From Candidatus Mediterraneibacter gallistercoris (GTDB lineage Bacteria > Bacillota_A > Clostridia > Lachnospirales > Lachnospiraceae): a DNA stretch of 15,838 nt. The notes under the pieces are model-generated. The model did not search any database, was not told where the DNA came from, and saw only the letters and a list, made by a program, of their open reading frames with translations. The translations under genes and the position numbers were made by a program. This document shows positions 1 to 7,202 of the stretch, piece by piece (within the stretch, counting starts at the first letter, position 1; every line of letters begins with the position of its first letter). The stretch spans positions 1 through 15,838 of the forward strand of contig DWWI01000066.1 in NCBI GenBank assembly GCA_019119745.1, given 5' to 3'.

Positions 1-670
1 CCACGTTCATCAGCTCTGCCGCATCCAGCGCGCTTCTCCCCATCTCGGGATGCTTAGATGCGTGCGCGGATGTACCATAAAATCTGTAGTTCTTGATATC
101 CTGTGCCTGCCAGATATCATAACTCACGCGATTCCGGTCAAACGGATGCCAGGTAACTGCCACGGACAGATCATCAAAAATCCCCTGTTCGTTCATCCTG
201 ATCTTTCCGACCACGATTTCCTCCGCCGGGCAGCCGTACACACGGATCGTTCCCTGAAGATTCTCAGCCTGCATCCGGTCCTTCAGAGCGCAGGCCGCTC
301 CCGCACAGGCGGTTCCCAGCAGATTGTGACCGCACCCGTGTCCCGGACCTCCGTCCTGTTCCTGCCTGGATACACATTTCTGTTCCAGCCCGGGCAGGGC
401 GTCATACTCCGCCAGAAAACCAATGACCGGACCTGTCGGTTCGTTTTCTGCCTGCACACTTTCTTCCGGTTCGTCTCCGCGCTGCCCGCTGCTCCATTCT
501 GCTGCAAATGCAGTCTCAAATCCCGCCAGTCCCCAGGTAATTTTGAATCCCTCGGCTTCAAGAAAATCCGCCAAAGCACGGGAAGATTTATATTCCTTCA
601 ACGACAGCTCCGGATGACAGAATATATAATCCGCAGTATCTTTCATTTTTTTCAAAATCTCTTCTCTCAT
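1..670 (-). CDS. M20 family amidohydrolase, AbgB-like (5' part; 3' end beyond left edge)
   Basis: I translated this frame by hand from an ATG at 670. It stays open for 223 codons to the window edge, so the C-terminal part is missing. Seen: EYDALPG near residue 90, GPGHGCGHNLLGTA near residue 110 (M20 metal-binding His/Asp region), a CPAEE motif near residue 145 (catalytic Glu of the family), and FYGTSAHAS followed by GRSALDAAELMNV at the end, where the dimerisation/lid domain begins. The long insert between LPG and GHGCGHN is typical of the aminobenzoyl-glutamate hydrolase subunit B (AbgB) branch rather than of simple aminoacylases. Members are cytoplasmic metal-dependent amidohydrolases that cleave N-acyl or peptide-like amides. 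The true substrate here is unknown; release of proline or hydroxyproline from a conjugate is only a guess from the neighbourhood. Start choice: GAGGAT lies about 8 to 10 bases upstream of the ATG. Confidence 0.85.
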   Translation of the reverse strand, partial: MREEILKKMKDTADYIFCHPELSLKEYKSSRALADFLEAEGFKITWGLAGFETAFAAEWSSGQRGDEPEESVQAENEPTGPVIGFLAEYDALPGLEQKCVSRQEQDGGPGHGCGHNLLGTACAGAACALKDRMQAENLQGTIRVYGCPAEEIVVGKIRMNEQGIFDDLSVAVTWHPFDRNRVSYDIWQAQDIKNYRFYGTSAHASKHPEMGRSALDAAELMNV

Positions 671-720
671 ATTTTCACATCCTCAAAAACAGTCTCGTAC
701 AGGTAAAATGCAGTCAAATC

Positions 721-752
721 ATTTCACTAATATGAAATTTTACTATATTTCA
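721..752. repeat. Three alternating ATTTCA/TGAAAT hexamers (possible operator)
   Basis: On the plus strand ATTTCA (721-726), TGAAAT (733-738) and ATTTCA (747-752) alternate in orientation with 6- and 8-base spacers, giving two overlapping inverted repeats. They sit over the candidate -10 box of the M20 gene, a usual place for a repressor site. The region is AT-rich and chance cannot be excluded. Confidence 0.3.
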
Positions 753-764
753 GGATAAATTCAA
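737..764 (-). promoter_or_regulatory. Candidate promoter for the M20 amidohydrolase gene
   Basis: Read on the minus strand, TTGAAT (764-759) is followed after 16 bases by TAAAAT (742-737). The gene start is at 670, leaving a leader of about 60 bases. This is the best sigma-A-like match in the gap, which is AT-rich, so the call is tentative. A set of inverted ATTTCA/TGAAAT repeats overlaps the -10 box. Confidence 0.4.
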
Positions 765-792
765 TATCTCTGCCGCATTTCATGGTAACAAC

Positions 793-836
793 AAAAAGGA
801 GAACCGTACAGAATATAGTATGGTTCTCCTCTTTTT
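793..836 (-). terminator. Rho-independent terminator after proC (potentially bidirectional)
   Basis: Arms 797-809 and 818-830 pair over 13 bp (AGGAGAACC core plus GTAC/GTAT with one G-U) around an 8-base loop. An A-run (793-797) and a T-run (832-836) flank it. On the minus strand the hairpin is followed by TTTTTGTTGTT. It lies about 40 bases past the proC stop and closes the hyp gene set. The symmetric flanks would also allow termination of plus-strand transcripts, although no plus-strand gene is visible. Confidence 0.85.
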
Positions 837-872
837 AATTGGACACAGACAATTATAATGATATTTTCCGGC

Positions 873-1664
873 TCAAATCTTTCCCGAGATATCCGCACAC
901 GCTTTCATTGCCTCAATAACTGCGCTTCGGAAGCCTTTTTCTTCCAGTATCCTTACCGCCCCGATGGTCGTGCCTGCCGGAGAACAGACCATATCCTTTA
1001 ATTCACCGGGATGTTTTCCCGTCTCCAGCACCATTTTGGCGCTTCCGTATACAGCCTGCGCGGCGAATTTATAGGCCTGTGTTCTCGGCATTCCCTCCAT
1101 GACTGCGGCATCCGCCATCGCCTCAATCAGCATAAACACATACGCAGGTGAGCTTCCGCTGACAGCTACGACGGCATCCATGATCCTCTCGGGAACAATC
1201 TCCACTTTCCCGAATGCTCCCAAAATCTTCAGAGCGTATCCCAGCTCTTCGTCCGTGACGAATTCATTAGGGCATGCTGCTGTCATGCCTTCCCCGACCA
1301 TAGCCGGAGTATTAGGCATAGTACGGATGATCTTCATCTCCTTTCCGAACTGTTCTCCCAGCCATTTCAGCGTTTTGCCCGGAGCGATTGTAATGACGAG
1401 CTGCTTTTCTGTCATACTATCCCGGATCTCTGCGATCGTATCAGCGTAAAACTGGGGCTTTACAGAGAGAACAAGCACTTCCGCCGACGCCGCCTCTCTG
1501 TTGTCCGCCGTCACACAGATACCGTAATTGTCTTTCGCGTTCTGTCTGCCCTGCTCACTGATATCAGAACCGATAATCTCATCCGGTCGAAAGATGCCTT
1601 TATTAATGAGACCGCTCATAATAGCGCCCGCCATATTTCCTGTACCAATAAATCCAATCTTCAT
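873..1664 (-). CDS. proC: Pyrroline-5-carboxylate reductase
   Basis: Reduces L-delta-1-pyrroline-5-carboxylate (P5C) to L-proline with NAD(P)H in the cytoplasm. The 263-residue length is usual for the family. Seen: an N-terminal Rossmann motif GFIGTGNMAG (residues 4-13), MPNTPA near 116-121, SGSSPAY (169-175) and the C-terminal signature around SPAGTT (228-233) that forms the P5C site. Start choice: the ATG at 1664 is 7 bases after GGGAGG, whereas a GTG two codons earlier abuts the Shine-Dalgarno sequence. The gene lies 29 bases downstream of hypD and is the last gene before the terminator. HypD produces P5C, so this copy most likely serves hydroxyproline catabolism rather than proline biosynthesis, feeding L-proline to the racemase and proline reductase further upstream in the cluster. 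Confidence 0.95.
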   Translation of the reverse strand: MKIGFIGTGNMAGAIMSGLINKGIFRPDEIIGSDISEQGRQNAKDNYGICVTADNREAASAEVLVLSVKPQFYADTIAEIRDSMTEKQLVITIAPGKTLKWLGEQFGKEMKIIRTMPNTPAMVGEGMTAACPNEFVTDEELGYALKILGAFGKVEIVPERIMDAVVAVSGSSPAYVFMLIEAMADAAVMEGMPRTQAYKFAAQAVYGSAKMVLETGKHPGELKDMVCSPAGTTIGAVRILEEKGFRSAVIEAMKACADISGKI

Positions 1665-1693
1665 ATCCACGCCTCCCTTAAATACCTGAACTG

Positions 1694-4072
1694 TCAGCTG
1701 AAGCTCTGCTCCGTCCTCTCTATGATCTCGTCCTGAAGCGGTTTATCCAGATTTCGGAAAAAGTCGCTGTACCCTGCCACGCGGACGATCAGGTCTTTGT
1801 AGTCCTCGGGATGTTTCTGTGCATCGATCAGAGTCTGACGGTCTACCACATTAAACTGGATGTGATGCCCGTCCATTGCAAAATAGGAACGGATCAGGCT
1901 TGCCATGTTGTTCAGTCCCGTTTCTCCTGCTACAACATCAGGAGTAAATTTCTGGTTCAGAAGTGTTCCGCCTGTCGCCAGATGATCCATTTTGGCACAG
2001 GATTTGATCACCGCTGTCGGGCCGTGCGTATCTGCTGATTTTTCGGGAGAAATCCCTTCCGATACCGGCTTATGTGCCTTTCTTCCATTTGCCGTTGCAA
2101 GGATAACGTCTCCGAAATATACATGACAGGTGGTCGGCAGCATATCAATCCGGTACTCTCCTCCCCTCATATTCGGGCGGCCTGTGATCGTGCTTCTGTA
2201 CAGCTCAAAGATATCCTGCATGATCTCGTCTGCGTAGTCATCATCATTGCCGTATTTCGGGCTTTTGTCATGGACCATATGATAAATCGCATCGTACCCT
2301 TCAAAGTCGTGCTCCATGGCTTCGATCAGTTCCTCCATGGTAAAGTTCTTTTTGTCATAGACATTGTATTTCACAGCGGCGACACAGTCGGTGACCGTTC
2401 CGATGCCTACACCCTGAATATAGCTGGTGTTATATCTTGCGCCTCCCGCATTGTAGTCTTTTGCGTTGGAAATACAGTCATTTGTCACAACAGACAGACA
2501 GGGAGCCGGCATATCCTCGGCATACAGTTTCTCTATCACGTTATTTCCCCGGATCTTAACATCTACGAAATACTCCATCTGCTTCTTAAATGCAGCCCAC
2601 AGTTCGTCAAATGACTTAAAGTCTTTTGCTTCTCCAAGCTTAAGACCGATCTGCTTGCCGCTGTACTGGTCATATCCGTTGAACAGCGTCAGCTGAAAAA
2701 TCTTCGGAATATTCAGATATCCGGTCAGAATATAGGCTTCGCTTCCCCATGCGCCTGTCTCCACGCATCCGGATGAACCGCCGCGTCTTGCATCGGACAG
2801 CGACTTTCCGGCATTTACCAGCTCCATGATCTGGGCTTCTGTATTATAGAAAGCCGGCTGTCCCCATCCTTCCCGGGAGATCTCACAGGCCCTCTTCAGG
2901 AATCTTGCAGGAGTCTTTTTACTGATTGTTACATTGGAATTCGGCTGAACCAGTCTCATATCATCCATGCAGTCCAGAATCAGGTAACTCACTTCATTTA
3001 CGCCGTTGCGTCCGTCCGGAGTGACACCTCCTGTATTGATATTTGCAAAATCTGTGTAGGTCGCGCTTTCTTTCAGTGTAATACCTACTTTAACAGGTGC
3101 CGGCTGGTTGTAGAACTTCACCCACAGACACTCCAGAAGTTCCAGTGCTTTCCTGTCATCCAGAATGCCCGCCTCCACATCTTTTCTGTAATACGGATAC
3201 AGATGCTGATCCAGTCTTCCCGGACTGAATGCATCCCACGGATTGAGCTCAGTTGTGACTGCAAGATGGGTAAACCAGTACAGCTGGATTGCCTGCCAGT
3301 ATGTCTGAGGCCTGTGTGCCGGAACCACTTCCAGATTTGCAGCGATCTGAAAGAGCTCGGCCTTTCTCGCCTTGTCTGTTTCTTTTTCCGCCATCTCAAG
3401 AGCCAGCTTATGATAACGTTCCCCGAGGATCATAACAGCGTCGCAGGCAATGTCCATTGCTTTGAGTTCCTCACATTTATCCAGAGCCTCCGGATCATTG
3501 AGGTAATCCAGTTCATCCATTGTCTTTTTGATCTTTTCTTTGTAATCCATGTATCCGGTGGTAAATACCTGTTCGCCCCCGCATGTATGTCCGGGACCTC
3601 TCTGCTCCATAAACTCGGTAAACATTCCCGCCTCGTAGCAGTCATGCCACTGGGGCGTCATTCTGGAAAGCAGTTTTTCCCTCATGCTTCTTCCCGTCCA
3701 GTAAGGAATGATCTCCTCTTTCTGGAGTCTGCGGTCCTCCTCTGTCGTTTTGAAGGATACCAGTTTTCTTTCGCTCATAACAACCATGTCTTCTTCACTG
3801 TGGCAGCAAAGTTCCGGGAATGTAGGCGAAGCCTGAGGATCCTTTCCCTTCTCGCCGACAATCAATTCGCCGTCGCCGAGATACAGTGTCTTTTTCGAGA
3901 AATACTCTTTCAGAGTCATGGCTCTCATAACCGGAATGGAATATTTGCCGTCATTTAATTTGTAAAAATCTGTCTCAATCTTCGCTCTTTCCAGATCAAT
4001 GTGGACCGGTGTATTCACACTGATCTCTCTGAGTTTCCGGATTCTTTCATTCATTCCCCGTGATTTTCCCAT
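1694..4072 (-). CDS. hypD: trans-4-hydroxy-L-proline dehydratase (glycyl radical enzyme)
   Basis: Removes water from trans-4-hydroxy-L-proline to give (S)-pyrroline-5-carboxylate by radical chemistry; oxygen-sensitive and cytoplasmic. The 792-residue length matches HypD. Seen: GGSSGCVETG with the thiyl-radical Cys436 and base Glu438, and the glycyl-radical loop RVAGYSDFF with Gly767. Residues I recall from the Clostridioides difficile HypD structure (F152, H160, D278, S334, D339, C434, E436, Y450, T645, G765) all reappear here shifted by +2 (F154, H162, D280, S336, D341, C436, E438, Y452, T647, G767). That argues for hydroxyproline dehydratase rather than another glycerol/choline-type glycyl radical enzyme. 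AGGAGG lies 8 bases before the ATG, overlapping the end of hypE, whose stop is 4 bases upstream, so the pair is probably translationally coupled. proC follows directly. Confidence 0.96.
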   Translation of the reverse strand: MGKSRGMNERIRKLREISVNTPVHIDLERAKIETDFYKLNDGKYSIPVMRAMTLKEYFSKKTLYLGDGELIVGEKGKDPQASPTFPELCCHSEEDMVVMSERKLVSFKTTEEDRRLQKEEIIPYWTGRSMREKLLSRMTPQWHDCYEAGMFTEFMEQRGPGHTCGGEQVFTTGYMDYKEKIKKTMDELDYLNDPEALDKCEELKAMDIACDAVMILGERYHKLALEMAEKETDKARKAELFQIAANLEVVPAHRPQTYWQAIQLYWFTHLAVTTELNPWDAFSPGRLDQHLYPYYRKDVEAGILDDRKALELLECLWVKFYNQPAPVKVGITLKESATYTDFANINTGGVTPDGRNGVNEVSYLILDCMDDMRLVQPNSNVTISKKTPARFLKRACEISREGWGQPAFYNTEAQIMELVNAGKSLSDARRGGSSGCVETGAWGSEAYILTGYLNIPKIFQLTLFNGYDQYSGKQIGLKLGEAKDFKSFDELWAAFKKQMEYFVDVKIRGNNVIEKLYAEDMPAPCLSVVTNDCISNAKDYNAGGARYNTSYIQGVGIGTVTDCVAAVKYNVYDKKNFTMEELIEAMEHDFEGYDAIYHMVHDKSPKYGNDDDYADEIMQDIFELYRSTITGRPNMRGGEYRIDMLPTTCHVYFGDVILATANGRKAHKPVSEGISPEKSADTHGPTAVIKSCAKMDHLATGGTLLNQKFTPDVVAGETGLNNMASLIRSYFAMDGHHIQFNVVDRQTLIDAQKHPEDYKDLIVRVAGYSDFFRNLDKPLQDEIIERTEQSFS

Positions 4073-4076
4073 CGTT

Positions 4077-4985
4077 TCAGCCTCCTGTTTTTGTATTTTT
4101 AAAGCCTGCGTTGATAAACAGAGCGGTCAGCGCTTCCATCTCTTCTTTGTCCGGAGCGTGCAGGTCAGTACCTTTATATGCTGTATCCAGTTTTCTGTAT
4201 TTTCCGCTTCCTGTATCATGGTAAGGCAGCAGATTGATCTGGATCGGATGAATGTCATGTTCCTGAAGAAACGCTATGATTTCCTTCATACTCCGCTCGT
4301 CCCCATTCACTTCTTTCACTGTGGGGATCCGGACACAGATCCCGGCTCCGTCATGTGCAAGCCGGACCAGATTCTCAAGGATCAGCCTGTTATCCACTCC
4401 CGTATACTTTTTATGGAGCCCCTCATCCATCACTTTTACATCATAGAGAAAGACATCCGTATACGGGAGAATCTTCTGAAATCTTTCATAGGGAACATAA
4501 CCGCAGGTGTCTATCGCAAGCGGAATGCCCTGCCGCTTCAACTCCTTTGCAGCTTCAAGGATAAAATCCATATCCATGGCCATAACCTCGCCGCCGGAAA
4601 AAGTAACTCCTCCGCCGGACTCTTCATAAAATATCTGGTCTTTCAACAGTTCGGCGGTTAATTCTTTCACGGTATATTCCCTGCCGGCGATTTCACGCAG
4701 GTTCAGGACACATACTTCCGCGCATGCGCCACAGGCAGTGCAAAGCTTTCTGTCGGTCCGCGCTGTCCCGTTTTTTAACGATACAGCTTTTTGGGGACAG
4801 ACCGCAGCACAGGCACCGCAGCCTGTACATTTCTCTACGCTGCACAAAAGCTCTCTGCCTCTATTCTGGGCTTCCGGATTATGACACCAGACACATCGAA
4901 GCGGACATCCTTTGAAAAATACAGTAGTACGTATTCCTTCTCCGTCATGGATACTATATCTTTGTATATTTGTAATCAGGCACAT
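4077..4985 (-). CDS. hypE: HypD-activating enzyme (radical SAM glycyl-radical activase)
   Basis: Generates the glycyl radical on HypD using S-adenosylmethionine and a [4Fe-4S] cluster. Seen in 302 residues: the radical SAM motif CxxxCxxC at Cys27, Cys31 and Cys34 (GCPLRCVWCHNPE). A ferredoxin-like insert follows with two CxxCxxCxxxC sets (Cys53/56/59/63 and Cys82/85/88/92), typical of activases for this class of glycyl radical enzymes. The SAM-binding FSGGEV is at about 129-134. The N-terminal GEGIRTTVFFKGC is the usual activase signature. GAGGAGAC lies just upstream of the ATG. The gene starts 42 bases after gdh and ends 4 bases before hypD, so all three are probably on one transcript. The pairing with hypD, not the sequence alone, defines the substrate. 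Confidence 0.94.
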   Translation of the reverse strand: MCLITNIQRYSIHDGEGIRTTVFFKGCPLRCVWCHNPEAQNRGRELLCSVEKCTGCGACAAVCPQKAVSLKNGTARTDRKLCTACGACAEVCVLNLREIAGREYTVKELTAELLKDQIFYEESGGGVTFSGGEVMAMDMDFILEAAKELKRQGIPLAIDTCGYVPYERFQKILPYTDVFLYDVKVMDEGLHKKYTGVDNRLILENLVRLAHDGAGICVRIPTVKEVNGDERSMKEIIAFLQEHDIHPIQINLLPYHDTGSGKYRKLDTAYKGTDLHAPDKEEMEALTALFINAGFKNTKTGG

Positions 4986-5027
4986 TTTCCTGTCTCCTCT
5001 GTGTTATTCAGCATATATTTTCTTCTA

Positions 5028-6287
5028 TCACGGGAAAATGCCTTTTAATTTCTCCGCATATACCAGTTTTTTCAACGCGACAATATACGCCGCCATACGA
5101 TAAGAACAATGATGCGCTTCTTTTTCATCAAGAATATTCTGGAAAGACCTTGACATCAGTTTCTCCAGCATCTCATTCACCTGATCTCTGTCCCATGTTA
5201 ATTCCTGTATATTCTGCACCCACTCAAAATACGAGACAATCACTCCGCCGCTGTTCGCAAATATATCCGGTAAAAGAGTTATCCCTCTCTCATCCAGGAT
5301 CTGGTCTGCTTCTTCTGTTGTCGGCCCGTTTGCCGCCTCTACCACATAAGAACAGTTCAGCTTGGCCGCATTATCTGCGGTTATCTGATTTTCAAGGGCT
5401 GCCGGGACAAGGACATCACATTTACAGGTAAGCACTTCTTCGTTCGAAATGTGTACAACGCCTTCAGCATTATAATCTTTTATCATTACATTTCCCTGCT
5501 CCAGAAACGCTGAGACAGCGTCCGCGTCCAGTCCGTCCTCGCAGTAGATACCTCCCGAAATATCACTAAGCGCCACTATCTTTGCTTTTCTGTGATAGAA
5601 TATACGCGCTGCATTTGCGCCTACATTTCCCATCCCCTGAATTGCAACCGTGGTATCCTCAAGTGTTCTGCCGTCCAGCGCCAGAATCAGTTTCGTACTG
5701 ATAACAACTCCTCGCCCTGTTGCAGAATTTCTGCCTCTGGAACCGCCTAGTTCAATCGGTTTTCCTGTTACCACTCCCGGACACGGATGTCCTTTCAACT
5801 GACTGTATGTATCCAGTACCCACGCCATTGTCTGAAAATTTGTATTTACATCCGGAGCCGGAATATCCGTATCCGCTCCTATGATCGGCGCTATGGCAAA
5901 AGTATAGCGGCGTGTAAGAGCGCGAAGTTCGCGTTCGGAGAGAGTCGACGGATCTACCTGGATTCCTCCTTTTGCGCCGCCATATGGAATATCTGCCACA
6001 GCGCACTTCAGAGTCATCCAGGTGGCTAGAGCCTTGACCTCATCAAGATCGCAATTCTGATGAAACCGAATACCGCCCTTGAACGGACCGCGTATATTAG
6101 AATGCTGTACTCTGTAGCCTTCGAATACTCTGACGCTTCCATCATCCATTTCCACCGGAAGATAGACTTTTGTCTCCCTCTGCGGATTTTTCAGTATCTC
6201 AAACATAGATGTATCAATATTTCCCAGTTTCATGGCCTTTTCCATAACATCAATCACGTTCTTATATGGATTATATGTGTGTCTCAT
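5028..6287 (-). CDS. gdhA: Glutamate dehydrogenase, NAD(P)-dependent
   Basis: Interconverts glutamate and 2-oxoglutarate plus ammonia; cytoplasmic, usually a hexamer. 419 residues, close to the roughly 420-residue clostridial catabolic enzymes. Seen: Lys70, Lys94 and Lys106 (in PYGGAKGG) and Asp146 keep exactly the spacing of the Clostridium symbiosum residues K89, K113, K125 and D165. Lys70 at the side-chain carboxylate position favours glutamate over leucine or phenylalanine. The Rossmann motif GMGNVG is at 218-223. GGAGG lies 6 bases before the ATG. The start overlaps the end of the upstream transporter by 17 bases, indicating translational coupling. In this setting it probably links amino-acid oxidation (NADH and ammonia release) to the reductive proline arm. 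The cofactor preference cannot be read with certainty. Confidence 0.92.
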   Translation of the reverse strand: MRHTYNPYKNVIDVMEKAMKLGNIDTSMFEILKNPQRETKVYLPVEMDDGSVRVFEGYRVQHSNIRGPFKGGIRFHQNCDLDEVKALATWMTLKCAVADIPYGGAKGGIQVDPSTLSERELRALTRRYTFAIAPIIGADTDIPAPDVNTNFQTMAWVLDTYSQLKGHPCPGVVTGKPIELGGSRGRNSATGRGVVISTKLILALDGRTLEDTTVAIQGMGNVGANAARIFYHRKAKIVALSDISGGIYCEDGLDADAVSAFLEQGNVMIKDYNAEGVVHISNEEVLTCKCDVLVPAALENQITADNAAKLNCSYVVEAANGPTTEEADQILDERGITLLPDIFANSGGVIVSYFEWVQNIQELTWDRDQVNEMLEKLMSRSFQNILDEKEAHHCSYRMAAYIVALKKLVYAEKLKGIFP

Positions 6288-7173
6288 ATTTTACCTCCGA
6301 TGTATCTGCACTGCTGCATATCACCAGCGCACTTATTACAAGTACAATTCCCGCCGCTTCCGGCAGCGTAATGCTTTCATGAAAAACTATGATTCCGAGT
6401 ACTGTAGCTGTCACAGGTTCTATCGATGCAACGATCGACGCTTTACTGTTTTCTGTATATTTCAATCCGATCGTGTAAGTCAGATAAGGAACAACTGTAC
6501 AGAGAATGCCGAATACACAGCTGAACGCAAACATATCCGCACTCTGAAAAGCTGTCGATATAACACGCTTCCCGTCACTTAACAGAAACGAAGCTGCCGC
6601 CGCAATAAAAAAGGTATAAAATGTTATCGTTAAAGAATGATATCCTCTCTCCAGCGCAAACCTGCTGAAAATGGAATACAGTGCATATCCTAACCCCGCT
6701 CCAAGCCCCGCAAGCAGCCCGAATCCTGAAATTCTGCCTGCATCGGTGATTACTCCTGTAACAAGCACGCATCCCGCTATTGTCATAACCAGCGACAGTA
6801 TTTTTCTTCTGGTCATTTTTTCACCAAAAAGGAGATACGAAAGTACCATTACTATGACCGGCGCCGTATAGAGCAGAACTGCCGCAACGGACAGGGAAGT
6901 CAGCGTTATGGCCTTAAAATAACACAGATTAAAAAACACGATACTGCATATTCCCGTACCTAAAAAGCACCACAGATCACGAAGACGGATCTTCAGAAGC
7001 GGCCTCTGGAAAAGTATCATATATAAAAGCAGTACGATAAACGTCACAATTGCACGCAGAGCAACGATATCCATTGATTCAAGCCCGATGCCGTTCAGTT
7101 TTCTGACGAAAAGTCCCATGCATCCCCACAGCATTCCGGCAATCAGAATAAGCATCAGTGCAATTTTTTTCAA
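6271..7173 (-). CDS. EamA/DMT family membrane transporter
   Basis: A hydrophobic 300-residue protein with about ten membrane segments arranged as two EamA repeats, typical of the drug/metabolite transporter superfamily, many members of which export amino acids or related metabolites. Seen: N-terminal LILIAGMLWGCMGLFVRKL, and in the second repeat SIEPVTATVLGIIVFHES, a classic EamA signature before the penultimate helix. Start choice: a TTG at 7173 preceded by AGGAGG with an 8-base spacer. A reading from further upstream would run into the end of the racemase gene and lacks a ribosome binding site. The gene starts 29 bases after the racemase-TetR gene and overlaps gdh by 17 bases. Substrate unknown. 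Export of the end product 5-aminovalerate, or of proline or another amino acid, would fit the context but is inference. Confidence 0.88.
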   Translation of the reverse strand: MKKIALMLILIAGMLWGCMGLFVRKLNGIGLESMDIVALRAIVTFIVLLLYMILFQRPLLKIRLRDLWCFLGTGICSIVFFNLCYFKAITLTSLSVAAVLLYTAPVIVMVLSYLLFGEKMTRRKILSLVMTIAGCVLVTGVITDAGRISGFGLLAGLGAGLGYALYSIFSRFALERGYHSLTITFYTFFIAAAASFLLSDGKRVISTAFQSADMFAFSCVFGILCTVVPYLTYTIGLKYTENSKASIVASIEPVTATVLGIIVFHESITLPEAAGIVLVISALVICSSADTSEVKYETHI

Positions 7174-7202
7174 TTTACGGCACCTCCTATTGCATTCCGG
7201 TA

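Noticed and set aside
50..706. 218-codon plus-strand open frame, and a 98-codon minus-strand frame at 283-579
   Set aside because: Both are out of frame with the M20 coding sequence that I translated across this stretch with all its family motifs; no ribosome binding site or recognisable domain.
671..872. Possible small gene or RNA in the gap left of proC
   Set aside because: Only the terminator hairpin, a candidate promoter and the hexamer repeats are visible; no open frame with a start signal and no riboswitch-like fold recognised.
2072..3958. Long plus-strand open frames opposite hypD (2072-2614, 3203-3958)
   Set aside because: Antisense shadows of a strongly conserved gene; composition is Cys/His/Ser-rich and family-like motifs are absent.
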